The position numbers and the translations under genes were made by a program. From NCBI GenBank assembly GCA_035650215.1, contig DASRIC010000029.1:1-37334 (forward strand): DNA of 37,334 nt, given 5' to 3'. Every line of letters begins with the position of its first letter. Position 1 is the first letter of the stretch. Below, piece by piece: positions 7,701 to 15,212 of this stretch. The notes beneath the pieces were generated by a model that worked only from the letters and a program-made list of their open reading frames with translations, was not told where the DNA came from and ran no database searches. This DNA is from JACVRW01 sp035650215 (lineage in GTDB: Bacteria; Actinomycetota; Thermoleophilia; Solirubrobacterales; Thermoleophilaceae).

Positions 7701-9230
7701 CTACGTGCCGACGGGGCCATCGTCGGCGACGTAGGTGAAACGGCCGGCGAGCATCGTAGCGAGCACCCGGAGCTCGGACAGCTCGGCCGGCGGGCACTTC
7801 ACGGGGTCGCGGTCGAGCACCACGAGGTCGGCAAGCATCCCCGGGCGCAGCCTGCCGCGCCGGTGCTCCTGGTGCTCGAGCCAGGCAGGCAGCACGCAGG
7901 TGGCGTGGAGCGCCTCTTCCACGGTCACCGCCTGCTCGGGGCGCCAGCCGGGGCGCTCGTCGATCGTGCGGATCACGCCTGCCGAGATCCCCGCGAGCGG
8001 GTCGAGCTCCTCCACTGGCGCGTCCGAGCCGTTGGCCAGCACGGCGCCCGCGTCGAGCAGCGAGCGGTAGGCGTAGGCGCCCTCGCGCCCTTCCCAGAGG
8101 CGGTCGGCGAGGTCGCGGTCCGACGGCGCGTGGCTGAACTGCACCGACGCACTCACTCCGATGCGGGCGAAGCGCTCGACGTCCTCGGGCGCCAGCAGCT
8201 GGGCGTGCTCGATCCGCGGCCGCAGCCCCGCCGGCTGCCAGGCCGGGCGGGTCTCCTCGAAGGCGTCGAGAGCCGCGCGGTTGGCGGCGTCGCCGATCGC
8301 GTGCACGGCCACGGGCCAGTGCGCGGCGGCCGCCCGGCGAACCACGTCGGCGAGCTGCGCCCCGCTCGTGATCTGCACGCCGGAGCCGTCGAGCAGCAGG
8401 GCGGTGGCGGAGCCGAGCGTGCCGTCCATGAAGCCCTTCAGATAGCCCATGCGCAGGAGCTCGCTGCCGAAGCCCGAGCGCAGCCCGAGGGCGCTCAGCT
8501 CCTCGAGCAGCGCCCACGGAAAGGACTGCCACACGCGCAGGTCGAGCTCGCCGGCCTCCTCGAGCCGCTCGTAGACCTCGAAGGCGCCGAGCCAGCCGTC
8601 CTTGTCGTGCACCGCGGTCACGCCGCGCGCGCTCGCCACCGGCATCGCGGCGCGCACGGCCTCGAGCATCTCCGCCACACCCGGGCGCACGTAGCGGTCG
8701 CGGAAGCTCCAGGCGGCGTTCTCGCGCAGCACGCCGAGCGGCTCCCCGGCCTCGTCCAGCTCCACCACGCCGCCCTCGGTCTCGAGCGGCGCGTCGGCCC
8801 GCGCGAGCGCCGCCGAGTTGAGCCAGAGCGAGTGGTAGTCCTTCGACATCAGTGCCACCGGCACGTCCGGCACCACGCGATCGAGCGCCGCACGGCTCGG
8901 CCGCTCGGGCCAGTCGCCGTCGCGCCAGCCGAGACCGCGCAGCCAGCCGCCGGGCGAGATCGTGCCGAGCGCGGCCACGACCCGCTCGAGCGCCTCGTCG
9001 AGCGACCGCGCGTCCTCGAGCCGCGCCTGTCGCAGGCCGAGCGACCATGTGGGGAAGTGCACGTGCGAGTCCGTGAAGCCGGGCACGACGCAGGCCCCGC
9101 CGAGCTCGATCCGGCGCGCGTCGGGTGCGGGTGCGCCCGCTACCAGGTCGCCCTCGACGGCGATCGAGTCGGCGAGCGGCGCCGCCGGGTCGAGCGTTCG
9201 GACCGTGCAACCTGTGAGGTGGAGCTTCAT
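7701..9230 (-). CDS. amidohydrolase, YtcJ-like (Amidohydro_3)
   Basis: 509 residues. Metal-binding features of the amidohydrolase superfamily are visible: the first HxH as FTDSHVHF (His56, His58), MSKDYHSLWLNS, a lysine/glutamate-rich GYLKGFMDGTLGSATA region, VAVHAIGDAANR, RIEHAQLL, and the final aspartate in LANGSDAPVEELDPL. The C-terminal RLRPGMLADLVVLDRDP strand is typical of the composite domain. YtcJ-like enzymes hydrolyse C-N bonds of poorly defined substrates. The ATG at 9230 (MKLHLTGCTV) is chosen because the family begins with a short beta strand; the frame is open upstream but overlaps the divergent methyltransferase. It is first in a two-gene unit with the FAD oxidase. Confidence 0.9.
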   Translation of the reverse strand: MKLHLTGCTVRTLDPAAPLADSIAVEGDLVAGAPAPDARRIELGGACVVPGFTDSHVHFPTWSLGLRQARLEDARSLDEALERVVAALGTISPGGWLRGLGWRDGDWPERPSRAALDRVVPDVPVALMSKDYHSLWLNSAALARADAPLETEGGVVELDEAGEPLGVLRENAAWSFRDRYVRPGVAEMLEAVRAAMPVASARGVTAVHDKDGWLGAFEVYERLEEAGELDLRVWQSFPWALLEELSALGLRSGFGSELLRMGYLKGFMDGTLGSATALLLDGSGVQITSGAQLADVVRRAAAAHWPVAVHAIGDAANRAALDAFEETRPAWQPAGLRPRIEHAQLLAPEDVERFARIGVSASVQFSHAPSDRDLADRLWEGREGAYAYRSLLDAGAVLANGSDAPVEELDPLAGISAGVIRTIDERPGWRPEQAVTVEEALHATCVLPAWLEHQEHRRGRLRPGMLADLVVLDRDPVKCPPAELSELRVLATMLAGRFTYVADDGPVGT

Positions 9231-9239
9231 GCGGCGCCG

Positions 9240-9246
9240 TAGGCTA
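9240..9246. promoter_or_regulatory. symmetric bidirectional -10 element TAGGCTA
   Basis: TAGGCT (9240-9245, plus) is 6 bases before the methyltransferase GTG. The complement of 9241-9246 reads TAGCCT, 10 bases before the amidohydrolase ATG. One 7-base block therefore supplies a TANNNT element to both divergent genes, whose start codons are separated by 21 bases. Confidence 0.55.
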
Positions 9247-9251
9247 GCCCC

Positions 9252-10010
9252 GTGACGGATTGGGCCTCCGCCGACTACGCGACGACCGCCATCGAGCTCG
9301 CCCCCGCCGCCCGTCAGGTGGTGGAGGCCGCGAGCGTTGTGCCGGGTGCCCACGTGCTCGACGTGGCGTGCGGCACCGGCAACGCCGCCCTGGCGGCCGC
9401 CGAGGCCGGCGCGCGCGCGACGGGCGTCGACTCGGAGCCGAAGCTGCTCGCCGAGGCGGCCGAGCGCCCGGGCGGCGGGGGCGTCAGCTGGCTTGAGGGA
9501 GACCTGCTGGCGCTGCCCGCCGGCGACGGCGAGTTCGACGTCGTGGTGTCGGTGTTCGGAGTGCTGTTCGCCGAGGACGCGCCGAGCGCCGCGAGCGAGC
9601 TCGTCCGCGTGCTGGCTCCAGGAGGTACGATCGCGCTCGCCAACTGGATCCCCGAGGGTCCGATCGTCGCGGCGATGGGCCGGCTGGCGGAGGCGCTCGG
9701 CAGTCCGCCGCGGACGGGTCCGAGCTGGGGCAGCGAGGCGGACGTCAGGGCGCTGTTCGAGCCCCATGGCCTGGCTGTTCGGACGGAGCGGCGCGAGCTC
9801 GCCTTCGAGGCCGGCTCGGCCGCCGATTGGCTGGCGCGCCAAGAGCGCGCGAGCCCGCTCCTCCAGGAGCCCCGGGAGCAGCTCGTGGCGCGCGGCCTGT
9901 GGGACGAGGTGGCCGCCGGCGTGCGCGCCGACCTCGAGGTCGCGAACGAGGAGCCCGCGGCCTTTCGCGTGCACAGCCCCTGGCTGCTCGCGGTGGCGCG
10001 GCGCGCGTAG
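9252..10010 (+). CDS. class I SAM-dependent methyltransferase
   Basis: 252 residues with a Rossmann methyltransferase core. Motif I is AHVLDVACGTGNAALAAAEAG (about residues 34-54), the acidic end of strand 2 is ATGVDSEPKLL, motif II/III is DGEFDVVVSVFGVLFA, and the post-core is RVLAPGGTIALANWIPEG. The substrate is not identifiable; the fold resembles UbiE/Methyltransf_11-type small-molecule enzymes. The start is a GTG at 9252, 6 bases after TAGGCT, so the mRNA is probably leaderless. It converges with the dioxygenase, with 9 bases between the stops. Confidence 0.9.
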   Translation: MTDWASADYATTAIELAPAARQVVEAASVVPGAHVLDVACGTGNAALAAAEAGARATGVDSEPKLLAEAAERPGGGGVSWLEGDLLALPAGDGEFDVVVSVFGVLFAEDAPSAASELVRVLAPGGTIALANWIPEGPIVAAMGRLAEALGSPPRTGPSWGSEADVRALFEPHGLAVRTERRELAFEAGSAADWLARQERASPLLQEPREQLVARGLWDEVAAGVRADLEVANEEPAAFRVHSPWLLAVARRA

Positions 10011-10019
10011 CCCGGCGGC

Positions 10020-10949
10020 TCAGGCGTGCTGGCGGGCCGCCGTGCGCGGGTTCTCGAGCGGCGTGATCGCCGCCTCGATCTGCGCCCGGCGCGACTCGAG
10101 GAACGGCGGCAGCGCGAGCTTCTCGCCGAGCGTCTCGAGCGGCTCGTCGGCGGTGAAGCCCGGACCGGGGCTCGCGATCTCGAACAGGATGCCGTTGGGC
10201 TCGCGGAAGTAGATCGAGCGGAAGTAGAAGCGGTCGATCACCTCGGTGGGATGCGCGCCGCCGCGGATCGCCTGCTCGCGCCAGGCGGCGTGCTCCTCGT
10301 CGGTCTCCGAGCCCCAGGCCACGTGGTGCACGGTGCCGGCGCCCTGGAGGCCGCGCTCGGAGGGCGCCTCGTCGTAGGCGTAGGAGCCGCCGCGCGTCTG
10401 GCCGCGCGCCTCCCAGCCGTCGCCCGAGGGCTCGAAGCCGAGCGCCTCCTCGAGCAGCGACCGGCTGCGCTGGGGATCGAAGGCGTAAGCCCGCACGGCG
10501 TGGAAGCCGCGCAGCGCGTGCTCGGCCGGCACCTCGGGGTGCTCGGCCGTGAGCGGGTCGTCGCTTACACGGACGGCGGCGAGCTCGTGCTCGAGCCCCT
10601 CGGGGTCGCGGAAGCGAAGCCGGCCGGGGTCGCGCTCGACCTCGATGCCGCGCCCGCCGAGCCGCTCGGCCCAGAAGTCGAGCGTCGCCTCGCCGGCCAC
10701 GCGCCAGACGATGCGGTGGACCATGCCGGCGCCCGCGCGGCCCTGCATGGCGCCGGGGTACTCAAAGAACGTGAGGTCGGCGCCCGGCTGGGCGTGCTCG
10801 TCGGCGTAGAAGAGGTGGTAGACGGTCGGGTCGTCCTGGTTGACCGACTTCTTCGCGAGCCGCAGGCCGAGCACGCCCACGTAGAAGTCGACGTTCGCCT
10901 GCGCGTCGCCCGTGATTGCCGTGATGTGGTGAATGCCGTTCAGTTTCAT
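10020..10949 (-). CDS. ring-cleaving dioxygenase, VOC superfamily (MhqO/MhqA-like)
   Basis: 309 residues made of two glyoxalase/VOC modules. The first opens MKLNGIHHITAITGDAQANV and the second GFHAVRAYAFDPQRSRSLL. Likely metal ligands are the His in GIHHIT, the His in GTVHHVAWGS and the Glu in NGILFEIASPGPGF. The ending GFTADEPLETLGEKLALPPF is typical of the MhqO/MhqA group, whose members open hydroquinone-type rings and protect against quinones. Its promoter overlaps the stop codon of the upstream gene and carries a perfect 12-bp palindrome at the start codon, suggesting repression relieved by an aromatic ligand, as is common for MarR-controlled genes of this family. No MarR gene is present in the window. 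Confidence 0.9.
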   Translation of the reverse strand: MKLNGIHHITAITGDAQANVDFYVGVLGLRLAKKSVNQDDPTVYHLFYADEHAQPGADLTFFEYPGAMQGRAGAGMVHRIVWRVAGEATLDFWAERLGGRGIEVERDPGRLRFRDPEGLEHELAAVRVSDDPLTAEHPEVPAEHALRGFHAVRAYAFDPQRSRSLLEEALGFEPSGDGWEARGQTRGGSYAYDEAPSERGLQGAGTVHHVAWGSETDEEHAAWREQAIRGGAHPTEVIDRFYFRSIYFREPNGILFEIASPGPGFTADEPLETLGEKLALPPFLESRRAQIEAAITPLENPRTAARQHA

Positions 10950-10965
10950 TGCACGTGCAACTATA
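10949..10965 (-). promoter_or_regulatory. -10 TATAGT plus 12-bp palindrome TTGCACGTGCAA
   Basis: On the minus strand TATAGT (10965-10960) is followed by ten bases and the ATG at 10949. Positions 10949-10960 form the perfect palindrome TTGCACGTGCAA, which covers the expected transcription start and touches the first base of the start codon. The hexamer follows directly on the TGA of the upstream gene. This looks like a repressor operator for the dioxygenase. Confidence 0.6.
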
Positions 10966-11451
10966 TCAGCCGACGAAGGCGTCGCGCACGGCACGGGTGC
11001 GCAGCTCCTCGACCGTGCGGCGCTGCTCCTCGCCGCGCTCGATCAGCTGCTGGAGCCGCTCCGCGTCGAGGCGCGGCTCCTGTGGCACCAGCTCGAGCAG
11101 CGCCCGCCAGAGCGAGATCTTGCCGCTGATGCCGGTGATCAGCCCCTCGAGCTCGACCAGCCGGCTGAGCGGCGAGTAGCCGGTGAGCTGGCCGTTCAGC
11201 TTCAGGCGGCCGGCGAGCTCCAAGCCCCGGGCCAGGGTGTTCTTCACCTGGTCGCGCGGGATGTCGAGCTGGGCGGTGATGGCCTCGAGCGTCTGCCGGT
11301 CCTGATCGATCTCGTCGGCGATCCGGGCGAGGTCGTCCCCGTAGGTCGTGCCCCTGTTCGCTCCCGCGCTGCGCCGCGCGAGGTTGAGGCCGACGGTCGA
11401 GCCGGCGAAGTGGTCCTGGACGTAGATGCGAAGCAGCTTCTGGCGATCCAT
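10966..11451 (-). CDS. conserved hypothetical protein, all-helical
   Basis: 161 residues, MDRQKLLRIYVQDHFAGSTV at the start. I do not recognise the family. The sequence is rich in predicted amphipathic helices: residues 20-60 around DDLARIADEIDQDRQTLEAI, then LDIPRDQVKNTLARGLELAGRL and a charged C-terminal helix RLQQLIERGEEQRRTVEEL. There are no membrane segments, cysteines or catalytic-looking motifs. The ATG at 11451 is preceded by AGGGA at a tight spacing; the divergent gene starts 31 bases away at 11482. A stabilising or scaffolding role is possible, but nothing in the sequence shows it. Confidence 0.75.
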   Translation of the reverse strand: MDRQKLLRIYVQDHFAGSTVGLNLARRSAGANRGTTYGDDLARIADEIDQDRQTLEAITAQLDIPRDQVKNTLARGLELAGRLKLNGQLTGYSPLSRLVELEGLITGISGKISLWRALLELVPQEPRLDAERLQQLIERGEEQRRTVEELRTRAVRDAFVG

Positions 11452-11469
11452 GTCCCTGGCGGCTACCCG

Positions 11470-11475
11470 TACGCT
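11470..11475 (+). promoter_or_regulatory. -10 element TACGCT, leaderless spacing
   Basis: TACGCT is followed by exactly 6 bases and the GTG at 11482, so the start codon is the expected first transcribed base. Confidence 0.5.
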
Positions 11476-11481
11476 GCCGCT

Positions 11482-12426
11482 GTGCAAACGCAAAGCGAGC
11501 TGGAGCGCGTGCTCGCCGACGCGGGCGGCGCCGAGGCGGCGCGCGAGCATCGCGCCCGGCTGCGCGAGCTGCTCGCGGCCGAGCTCGAGCGCGGCGCCCG
11601 CGAGCTGGGCGAGGCGCGCACCGGGCGCGAGCGGCCGATCGTGGCGGCGCTCGCCGCCGGCGAGGGGGCCACGATCGCCGCGCTGCCCGTCGACCCGCGC
11701 CTGCGCGCCGACCCCGCCACCGTGCCGGATCGCGGCTTCCAGCTGGCCGCCGCCGCCGTCACGGCGCTGGTGGAGGGCGCCGATCCCGGCCCGCCTCGGC
11801 TCGCCGCCGACCTGGAGCTGCTGCTCGGCCGGCACTCGGACTGGCTCGCGCTCTCCTACCCGGCGGTCGACCCCGCCTGGTCCGTCGATTACGCGCGCGT
11901 GGCGCTCGACGACGCGTGCGCGGCGATCGACCGCCTGCGGGTGGACACGCTGGTGCTCCCGGGGCACGTGATCGAGCCGGACGACCTGCGCCCGCCCGCC
12001 GGACCCACCCACCCGCTGCGGGTCACGGAGGCGGTGGTTCGCCTCGGCGGCTCCGGGCTCGACGAGGACTCGATGGAGGCGCTCGAGGACCGGGTGCTGG
12101 CCGTGCTCGAGCCGAAGGGCGCGGTGGCGCGGGCGCACGACGACCCCGACCCGCGCCGCCGGGTGATGCGCCGCATCCTCCAGCGCCTGGACGGGATGGG
12201 CAAGTGGGGCGGCTACCACACCGCGTTCGACCACCTGGCGCGCGGCTTCGCGGGACACGAGCGCCAGCTCGCCTTCGAGGTGGGGGAGGAGCTGGTCGAG
12301 GCCGGTCTGCTGGCGCAGAAGCCGAGCGTGGGCCAGCGGCACGTGTTCCTCAACCCGCGCAAGGCGGGCGAGATCCGCAGGCTGATCGAGGACGGGGAGC
12401 TGCCGCCCGGGCTCAGCGCTCGCTGA
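11482..12426 (+). CDS. conserved hypothetical protein
   Basis: 314 residues starting VQTQSELERVLADAGGAEAA from a GTG. No family is recognised. The first third is a charged helical region (AREHRARLRELLAAELERG) and the middle is acidic-hydrophobic with SDWLALSYPAVDPAWSVDYA. The C-terminal third has HDDPDPRRRVMRRILQRLDG, then GKWGGYHTAFDHLARGFAGH and a winged-helix-like LAFEVGEELVEAGLLAQKPS preceding KAGEIRRLIEDGELPPGL. The last segment resembles a small helix-turn-helix followed by a basic arm, but that is inference. It overlaps the convergent RNase D gene by 14 bases. Confidence 0.75.
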   Translation: MQTQSELERVLADAGGAEAAREHRARLRELLAAELERGARELGEARTGRERPIVAALAAGEGATIAALPVDPRLRADPATVPDRGFQLAAAAVTALVEGADPGPPRLAADLELLLGRHSDWLALSYPAVDPAWSVDYARVALDDACAAIDRLRVDTLVLPGHVIEPDDLRPPAGPTHPLRVTEAVVRLGGSGLDEDSMEALEDRVLAVLEPKGAVARAHDDPDPRRRVMRRILQRLDGMGKWGGYHTAFDHLARGFAGHERQLAFEVGEELVEAGLLAQKPSVGQRHVFLNPRKAGEIRRLIEDGELPPGLSAR

Positions 12427-13582
12427 CCTCGAGGCGGCCGTCGGAGCCGACGCCGAGCGCGCGGCGGCCGGCCACGAGCTCCTCGAGCTCCGCCCCGACA
12501 AGCTCGCGGCGCCAGCCGTGGGCGACCCGCAGGCCGTCCGTGTCGCGGCCGCGGCGCAGGCCCGACACGAGCGCCGCGAGCTCGGCCTGGGTCGCGATCA
12601 GCTCGACCGCCACCCCGGACTCCATCGAGCGGTGGCGTACGAGCGCCTGAGCGAGCGACACGAGCGGAGCGTCGGCCGAGTCACGCGGCGGCGGCTCCGG
12701 CGGCGGCGGTGGGGCGGCGCGTCCGCGCCCCCGCGCGATCGCCTCAAGGAGGCCGTCGCCGCGGCGGTGGAGCGTCTGCGGCGGCAGGCCGCGGATCTGC
12801 TCGAGGGCCTTGCGGTCCTTGGGCGTGCGGCGCGCGAGCTCCACCAGCGCCTGGTCGGGCAGCACCGTCGAGGGCGGCCTGTCCGCCTCGCGGGCGGCCC
12901 CCTCGCGCCATTCCACGAGCTCCCGGGCCACGCCGCGCGCGCCCTCGCCGAGGCGGCCGAGGCGCGGCAGCCGCTCGTAGAGCCGGTCGGGGTCGCGGTC
13001 GTCCGAGACCTGCTCGAGCCCGCGGCACTCCTCGCGCGCCCAGCCGAGCCGGCCGCGCTGTTCGAGGCGGCGCTCGAGCTGGTCGCCGAGCGACAGGAGC
13101 AGGCGCGCGTCGTCGGCTGCGTACTCGAGCTGCTTGTCGGTGAGCGGGCGGCGGTCCCAGCGCGTGAAGCCCTCCGAGCCCTTGAGCTGCACGCGCAGCA
13201 CCTTGCGCACGAGCGACTCGTAGCCCTCCTGGTTTCCATGTCCGAGGAAGCCCGCGGCGACCTGCGTGTCGAACACGTTCGTGACCTCGGTGCGCCAGGA
13301 GCGCTTCAGCAGCGCGACGTCCTGGCGGCCGGCGTGCATAACCACCTCCACCGAGCGGTCCGCGAGCACGCGGGCCAGCGGGGCCGGGTCGGGCGGATCG
13401 TCGGCGAGCGGGTCGATCACCTCGGTACGGGCGCCGTCCGGCGCCTCCGCGTCGGGCACGGCGACCTGCGCCAGGCACAGAAGCGCCTGGTAGCGGCGCT
13501 CGGACACGAACTCCGTGTCGATCGCCACCCTGCCCGCCTGCGCGGCCCGCTCGGCCAGCTCGAGGATCACGGCCGCCACCAT
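12413..13582 (-). CDS. rnd: ribonuclease D (DEDDy 3'-5' exoribonuclease with HRDC domain)
   Basis: 389 residues. The DEDDy active site is visible: ExoI as VAIDTEF (Asp22, Glu24), ExoII in VVMHAGRQDVALL with an Asp, and ExoIII as LEYAADDARLLLSL, with the Tyr and Asp in YxxxD. An HRDC-like helical domain follows, around AREADRPPSTVLPDQALVEL and RTPKDRKALEQIRGLPPQTL. RNase D trims 3' ends of tRNA and other stable RNAs. A proline stretch (PPPPPEPPP) links to a C-terminal region of about 80 residues. The ATG at 13582 lies only 9 bases from the divergent ATG of the peptidase gene at 13592, so the two promoters must overlap the opposite coding regions. Confidence 0.9.
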   Translation of the reverse strand: MVAAVILELAERAAQAGRVAIDTEFVSERRYQALLCLAQVAVPDAEAPDGARTEVIDPLADDPPDPAPLARVLADRSVEVVMHAGRQDVALLKRSWRTEVTNVFDTQVAAGFLGHGNQEGYESLVRKVLRVQLKGSEGFTRWDRRPLTDKQLEYAADDARLLLSLGDQLERRLEQRGRLGWAREECRGLEQVSDDRDPDRLYERLPRLGRLGEGARGVARELVEWREGAAREADRPPSTVLPDQALVELARRTPKDRKALEQIRGLPPQTLHRRGDGLLEAIARGRGRAAPPPPPEPPPRDSADAPLVSLAQALVRHRSMESGVAVELIATQAELAALVSGLRRGRDTDGLRVAHGWRRELVGAELEELVAGRRALGVGSDGRLEVSER

Positions 13583-13585
13583 ACT
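13580..13585 (+). promoter_or_regulatory. -10 element CATACT, leaderless spacing
   Basis: CATACT ends 6 bases before the ATG at 13592, and its first three bases are the complement of the divergent RNase D start codon. A TATAAT-like match of 4/6. Confidence 0.45.
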
Positions 13586-13591
13586 CAGGGC

Positions 13592-14869
13592 ATGCTTTCG
13601 CTTGCGGCGGTCTTCCTGGCGGCGGCGGCGGGCGGATTGCCCGCCGCAAGCGCCGAGCCCTGGGAGACGATCGGCCGCTCCGGCGAGGGCCGCCCGATCC
13701 AGGCGCTGCGGGTGGGCAGCCCCCGTGCGCGCGTGAAGGTGTTGGTGGTGGGCTCCGTGCACGGCAACGAGCTCGCCGGGCGCGCGGTGATCGAGCGCCT
13801 GCTGGGCGCCCGCCCGCCGCGCGGCACCGCGCTCTGGCTCGTTCGCGACGCCAATCCGGACGGCGCGGCGGCCGGCTCGCGGCACAACGCCGCCGGCGTG
13901 GATCTCAACCGCAACTTCCCGTTCCGCTGGCGGCCGCAGGACGGGGTCTACGAGTCGGGGCCGGGGCCGGCCTCCGAGCCCGAAACGCAGGCGATGCAGC
14001 GCTTCATCGAGCGCGAGCGCCCGCGCGTCACGCTCTGGTACCACCAGGCGCTGCGGATCGTGGTGCGAAGCGACGGCGACCCGGCGCTCGAGCGCCTCTA
14101 CTCGCGCTCGAGCGGGCTTCCGCGCAAGCGGCTGCCGAGCTATCACGGCACCGCGACCTCGTGGCAGAACAGCGAGCACCCGGACGACAGCGCCTTCGTG
14201 ATCGAGCTGCCGGGCGGTCCGCTCGACGGTGCGAGCTCGCGCCGCCACGCCCGTTCCGTGCTCTCGCTCGCCCGCGCGATCGCGCCCGCGCGGGTGACGA
14301 GCAAGCCGATCCCCTACGGCCCGGAGCGGCGCGCCGACATGGCCGCCTACGCCCGCCGCCACTACGGGATCGACGACTACCGGCTCACGCGCCCGCGCGT
14401 GATCGTTCAGCACTACACGGTCACGGACACCTTCCAGCCGGTGTTCGACTACTTCTCCGTCAACCGGCCCGACCCGGAGCTCGGCGAGCTGCCGGGGGTC
14501 TGCTCGCACTACGTGATCGACCGGGACGGCACGATCTACCAGCTCGTGCAGACCTCGCTCATGTGCCGCCACACCGTCGGGCTCAACTGGACTGCGATCG
14601 GCATCGAGCACGTGGGCCGCAGCGACGCCCAGGTGATGGGGAACGCACGCCAGCTGGCGGCGTCCCTGCGGCTCACGCGGATGCTGCAGGGCCGTCACCG
14701 GATCCCCACCCGCAACGTGATCGGCCACAACGAGAACCGTTCGAGCCCGTTCCACCGCGAGCGCGTGGCTCGCCTCCGGACGCAGACTCACGGGGACTTC
14801 CCGAAGGCGGTGATGGACGGCTACCGGCGCCGGCTCGGGGCGCTGCCCGCGCCCGCCAGCCTGCGCTGA
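13592..14869 (+). CDS. secreted M14 zinc peptidase fused to N-acetylmuramoyl-L-alanine amidase
   Basis: 425 residues. A signal peptide is likely at residues 1-21 (LSLAAVFLAAAAGG, cleavage after ASA). Residues about 25-230 form an M14/MpaA-like zinc carboxypeptidase: zinc ligands in SVHGNE (His57, Glu60) and LWYHQAL (His151), DLNRNFPF (104-111) for substrate binding, and the general base in FVIELPGG (Glu205). Residues about 265-410 form an Amidase_2/PGRP domain: VIVQHYTVTD (His274), CSHYVIDRDGTIYQLV, GIEHVG and NVIGHNENRSSPFH. The pairing suggests one exported enzyme that cuts both the glycan-peptide amide and the stem peptide of murein, for recycling or cell separation. The ATG at 13592 is leaderless-like after CATACT. 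Confidence 0.88.
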   Translation: MLSLAAVFLAAAAGGLPAASAEPWETIGRSGEGRPIQALRVGSPRARVKVLVVGSVHGNELAGRAVIERLLGARPPRGTALWLVRDANPDGAAAGSRHNAAGVDLNRNFPFRWRPQDGVYESGPGPASEPETQAMQRFIERERPRVTLWYHQALRIVVRSDGDPALERLYSRSSGLPRKRLPSYHGTATSWQNSEHPDDSAFVIELPGGPLDGASSRRHARSVLSLARAIAPARVTSKPIPYGPERRADMAAYARRHYGIDDYRLTRPRVIVQHYTVTDTFQPVFDYFSVNRPDPELGELPGVCSHYVIDRDGTIYQLVQTSLMCRHTVGLNWTAIGIEHVGRSDAQVMGNARQLAASLRLTRMLQGRHRIPTRNVIGHNENRSSPFHRERVARLRTQTHGDFPKAVMDGYRRRLGALPAPASLR

Positions 14870-14870
14870 G

Positions 14871-14884
14871 CGGGCGAGCGCCCG
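14871..14884. repeat. GC hairpin just after the peptidase-amidase stop
   Basis: CGGGCG (14871-14876) and CGCCCG (14879-14884) are inverted with a 2-base centre, starting one base after the stop codon. There is no U-tract, so a terminator role is only possible. Confidence 0.3.
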
Positions 14885-14897
14885 ATCGGCCGCGAAG

Positions 14898-14916
14898 GTC
14901 ACCCGCGGCGGGTGAC
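14898..14916. promoter_or_regulatory. palindromic operator, TCACCC-N5-GGGTGA copy 1
   Basis: Positions 14898-14916 read GTCACCCGCGGCGGGTGAC, a perfect odd-centre palindrome. The core TCACCC-N5-GGGTGA is shared with sites at 18083-18099 and 21575-21591. Its centre (14907) is 46 bases before the GTG at 14953. A further TCACCC at 14922-14927 adds a possible third half-site. Confidence 0.6.
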
Positions 14917-14952
14917 GCGGCTTCACCCCGGCGCCCCGCAAGCTTCGCGCTG

Positions 14953-15162
14953 GTGGCCACGGCGCCGTACGAGATCCGCATCAAGGGTCGTCTGAGCGAC
15001 TCGCTGTCGGGTGCGTTCGAGGACTTCACCGCCACCGTCGCGCCGGCCGAGACGGTGATGCGAGGCGAGCTGCGCGATCAGGCCGAGCTGCACGGCCTGC
15101 TCGACCGGATCCAGTCGCTCGGGCTCGAGCTGCTCGAGGTGCGGCGGCTCGAGGACCGCTGA
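14953..15162 (+). CDS. small conserved protein, paralogue of the 25405 and 25605 proteins
   Basis: 69 residues (VATAPYEIRIKGRLSDSLSG to EVRRLEDR). It aligns without gaps to the proteins at 25405-25608 and 25605-25805. Shared features are Y-x-I/L-x-V/I-x-G near the start, a T-x-L/M-x-G/A-E turn in the middle, and L..hhL.Rh....G(L/I)E(L/V) near the end, where h is hydrophobic. The pattern of strand, helix, two strands, helix, strand suggests a small alpha/beta fold; that is inference. Function is unknown. The GTG at 14953 is chosen because the family's first strand starts here; there is no Shine-Dalgarno. The TCACCC-N5-GGGTGA palindrome lies 46 bases upstream. Confidence 0.75.
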   Translation: MATAPYEIRIKGRLSDSLSGAFEDFTATVAPAETVMRGELRDQAELHGLLDRIQSLGLELLEVRRLEDR

Positions 15163-15212
15163 TCCGGTGGTACCCCGCGTACTTGCGCTCTCGGCGCGCG
15201 AGTGGGACCGTG

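Noticed and set aside
6319..9210. 963-residue single protein covering the FAD oxidase and amidohydrolase
   Set aside because: Only the last 447 codons encode the oxidase. The upstream part is a frame-shadow of the separately recognisable amidohydrolase.
14910..14927. GGGTGA/TCACCC hairpin reading as a terminator before 14953
   Set aside because: Its arms are the same as the conserved operator half-sites, and no T-run follows, so an operator array is the better reading.
12413..14941. 842-codon leftward frame running past the RNase D start into the peptidase-amidase
   Set aside because: The region beyond 13582 is antisense to a recognisable two-domain enzyme. RNase D homology begins at the Met at 13582.
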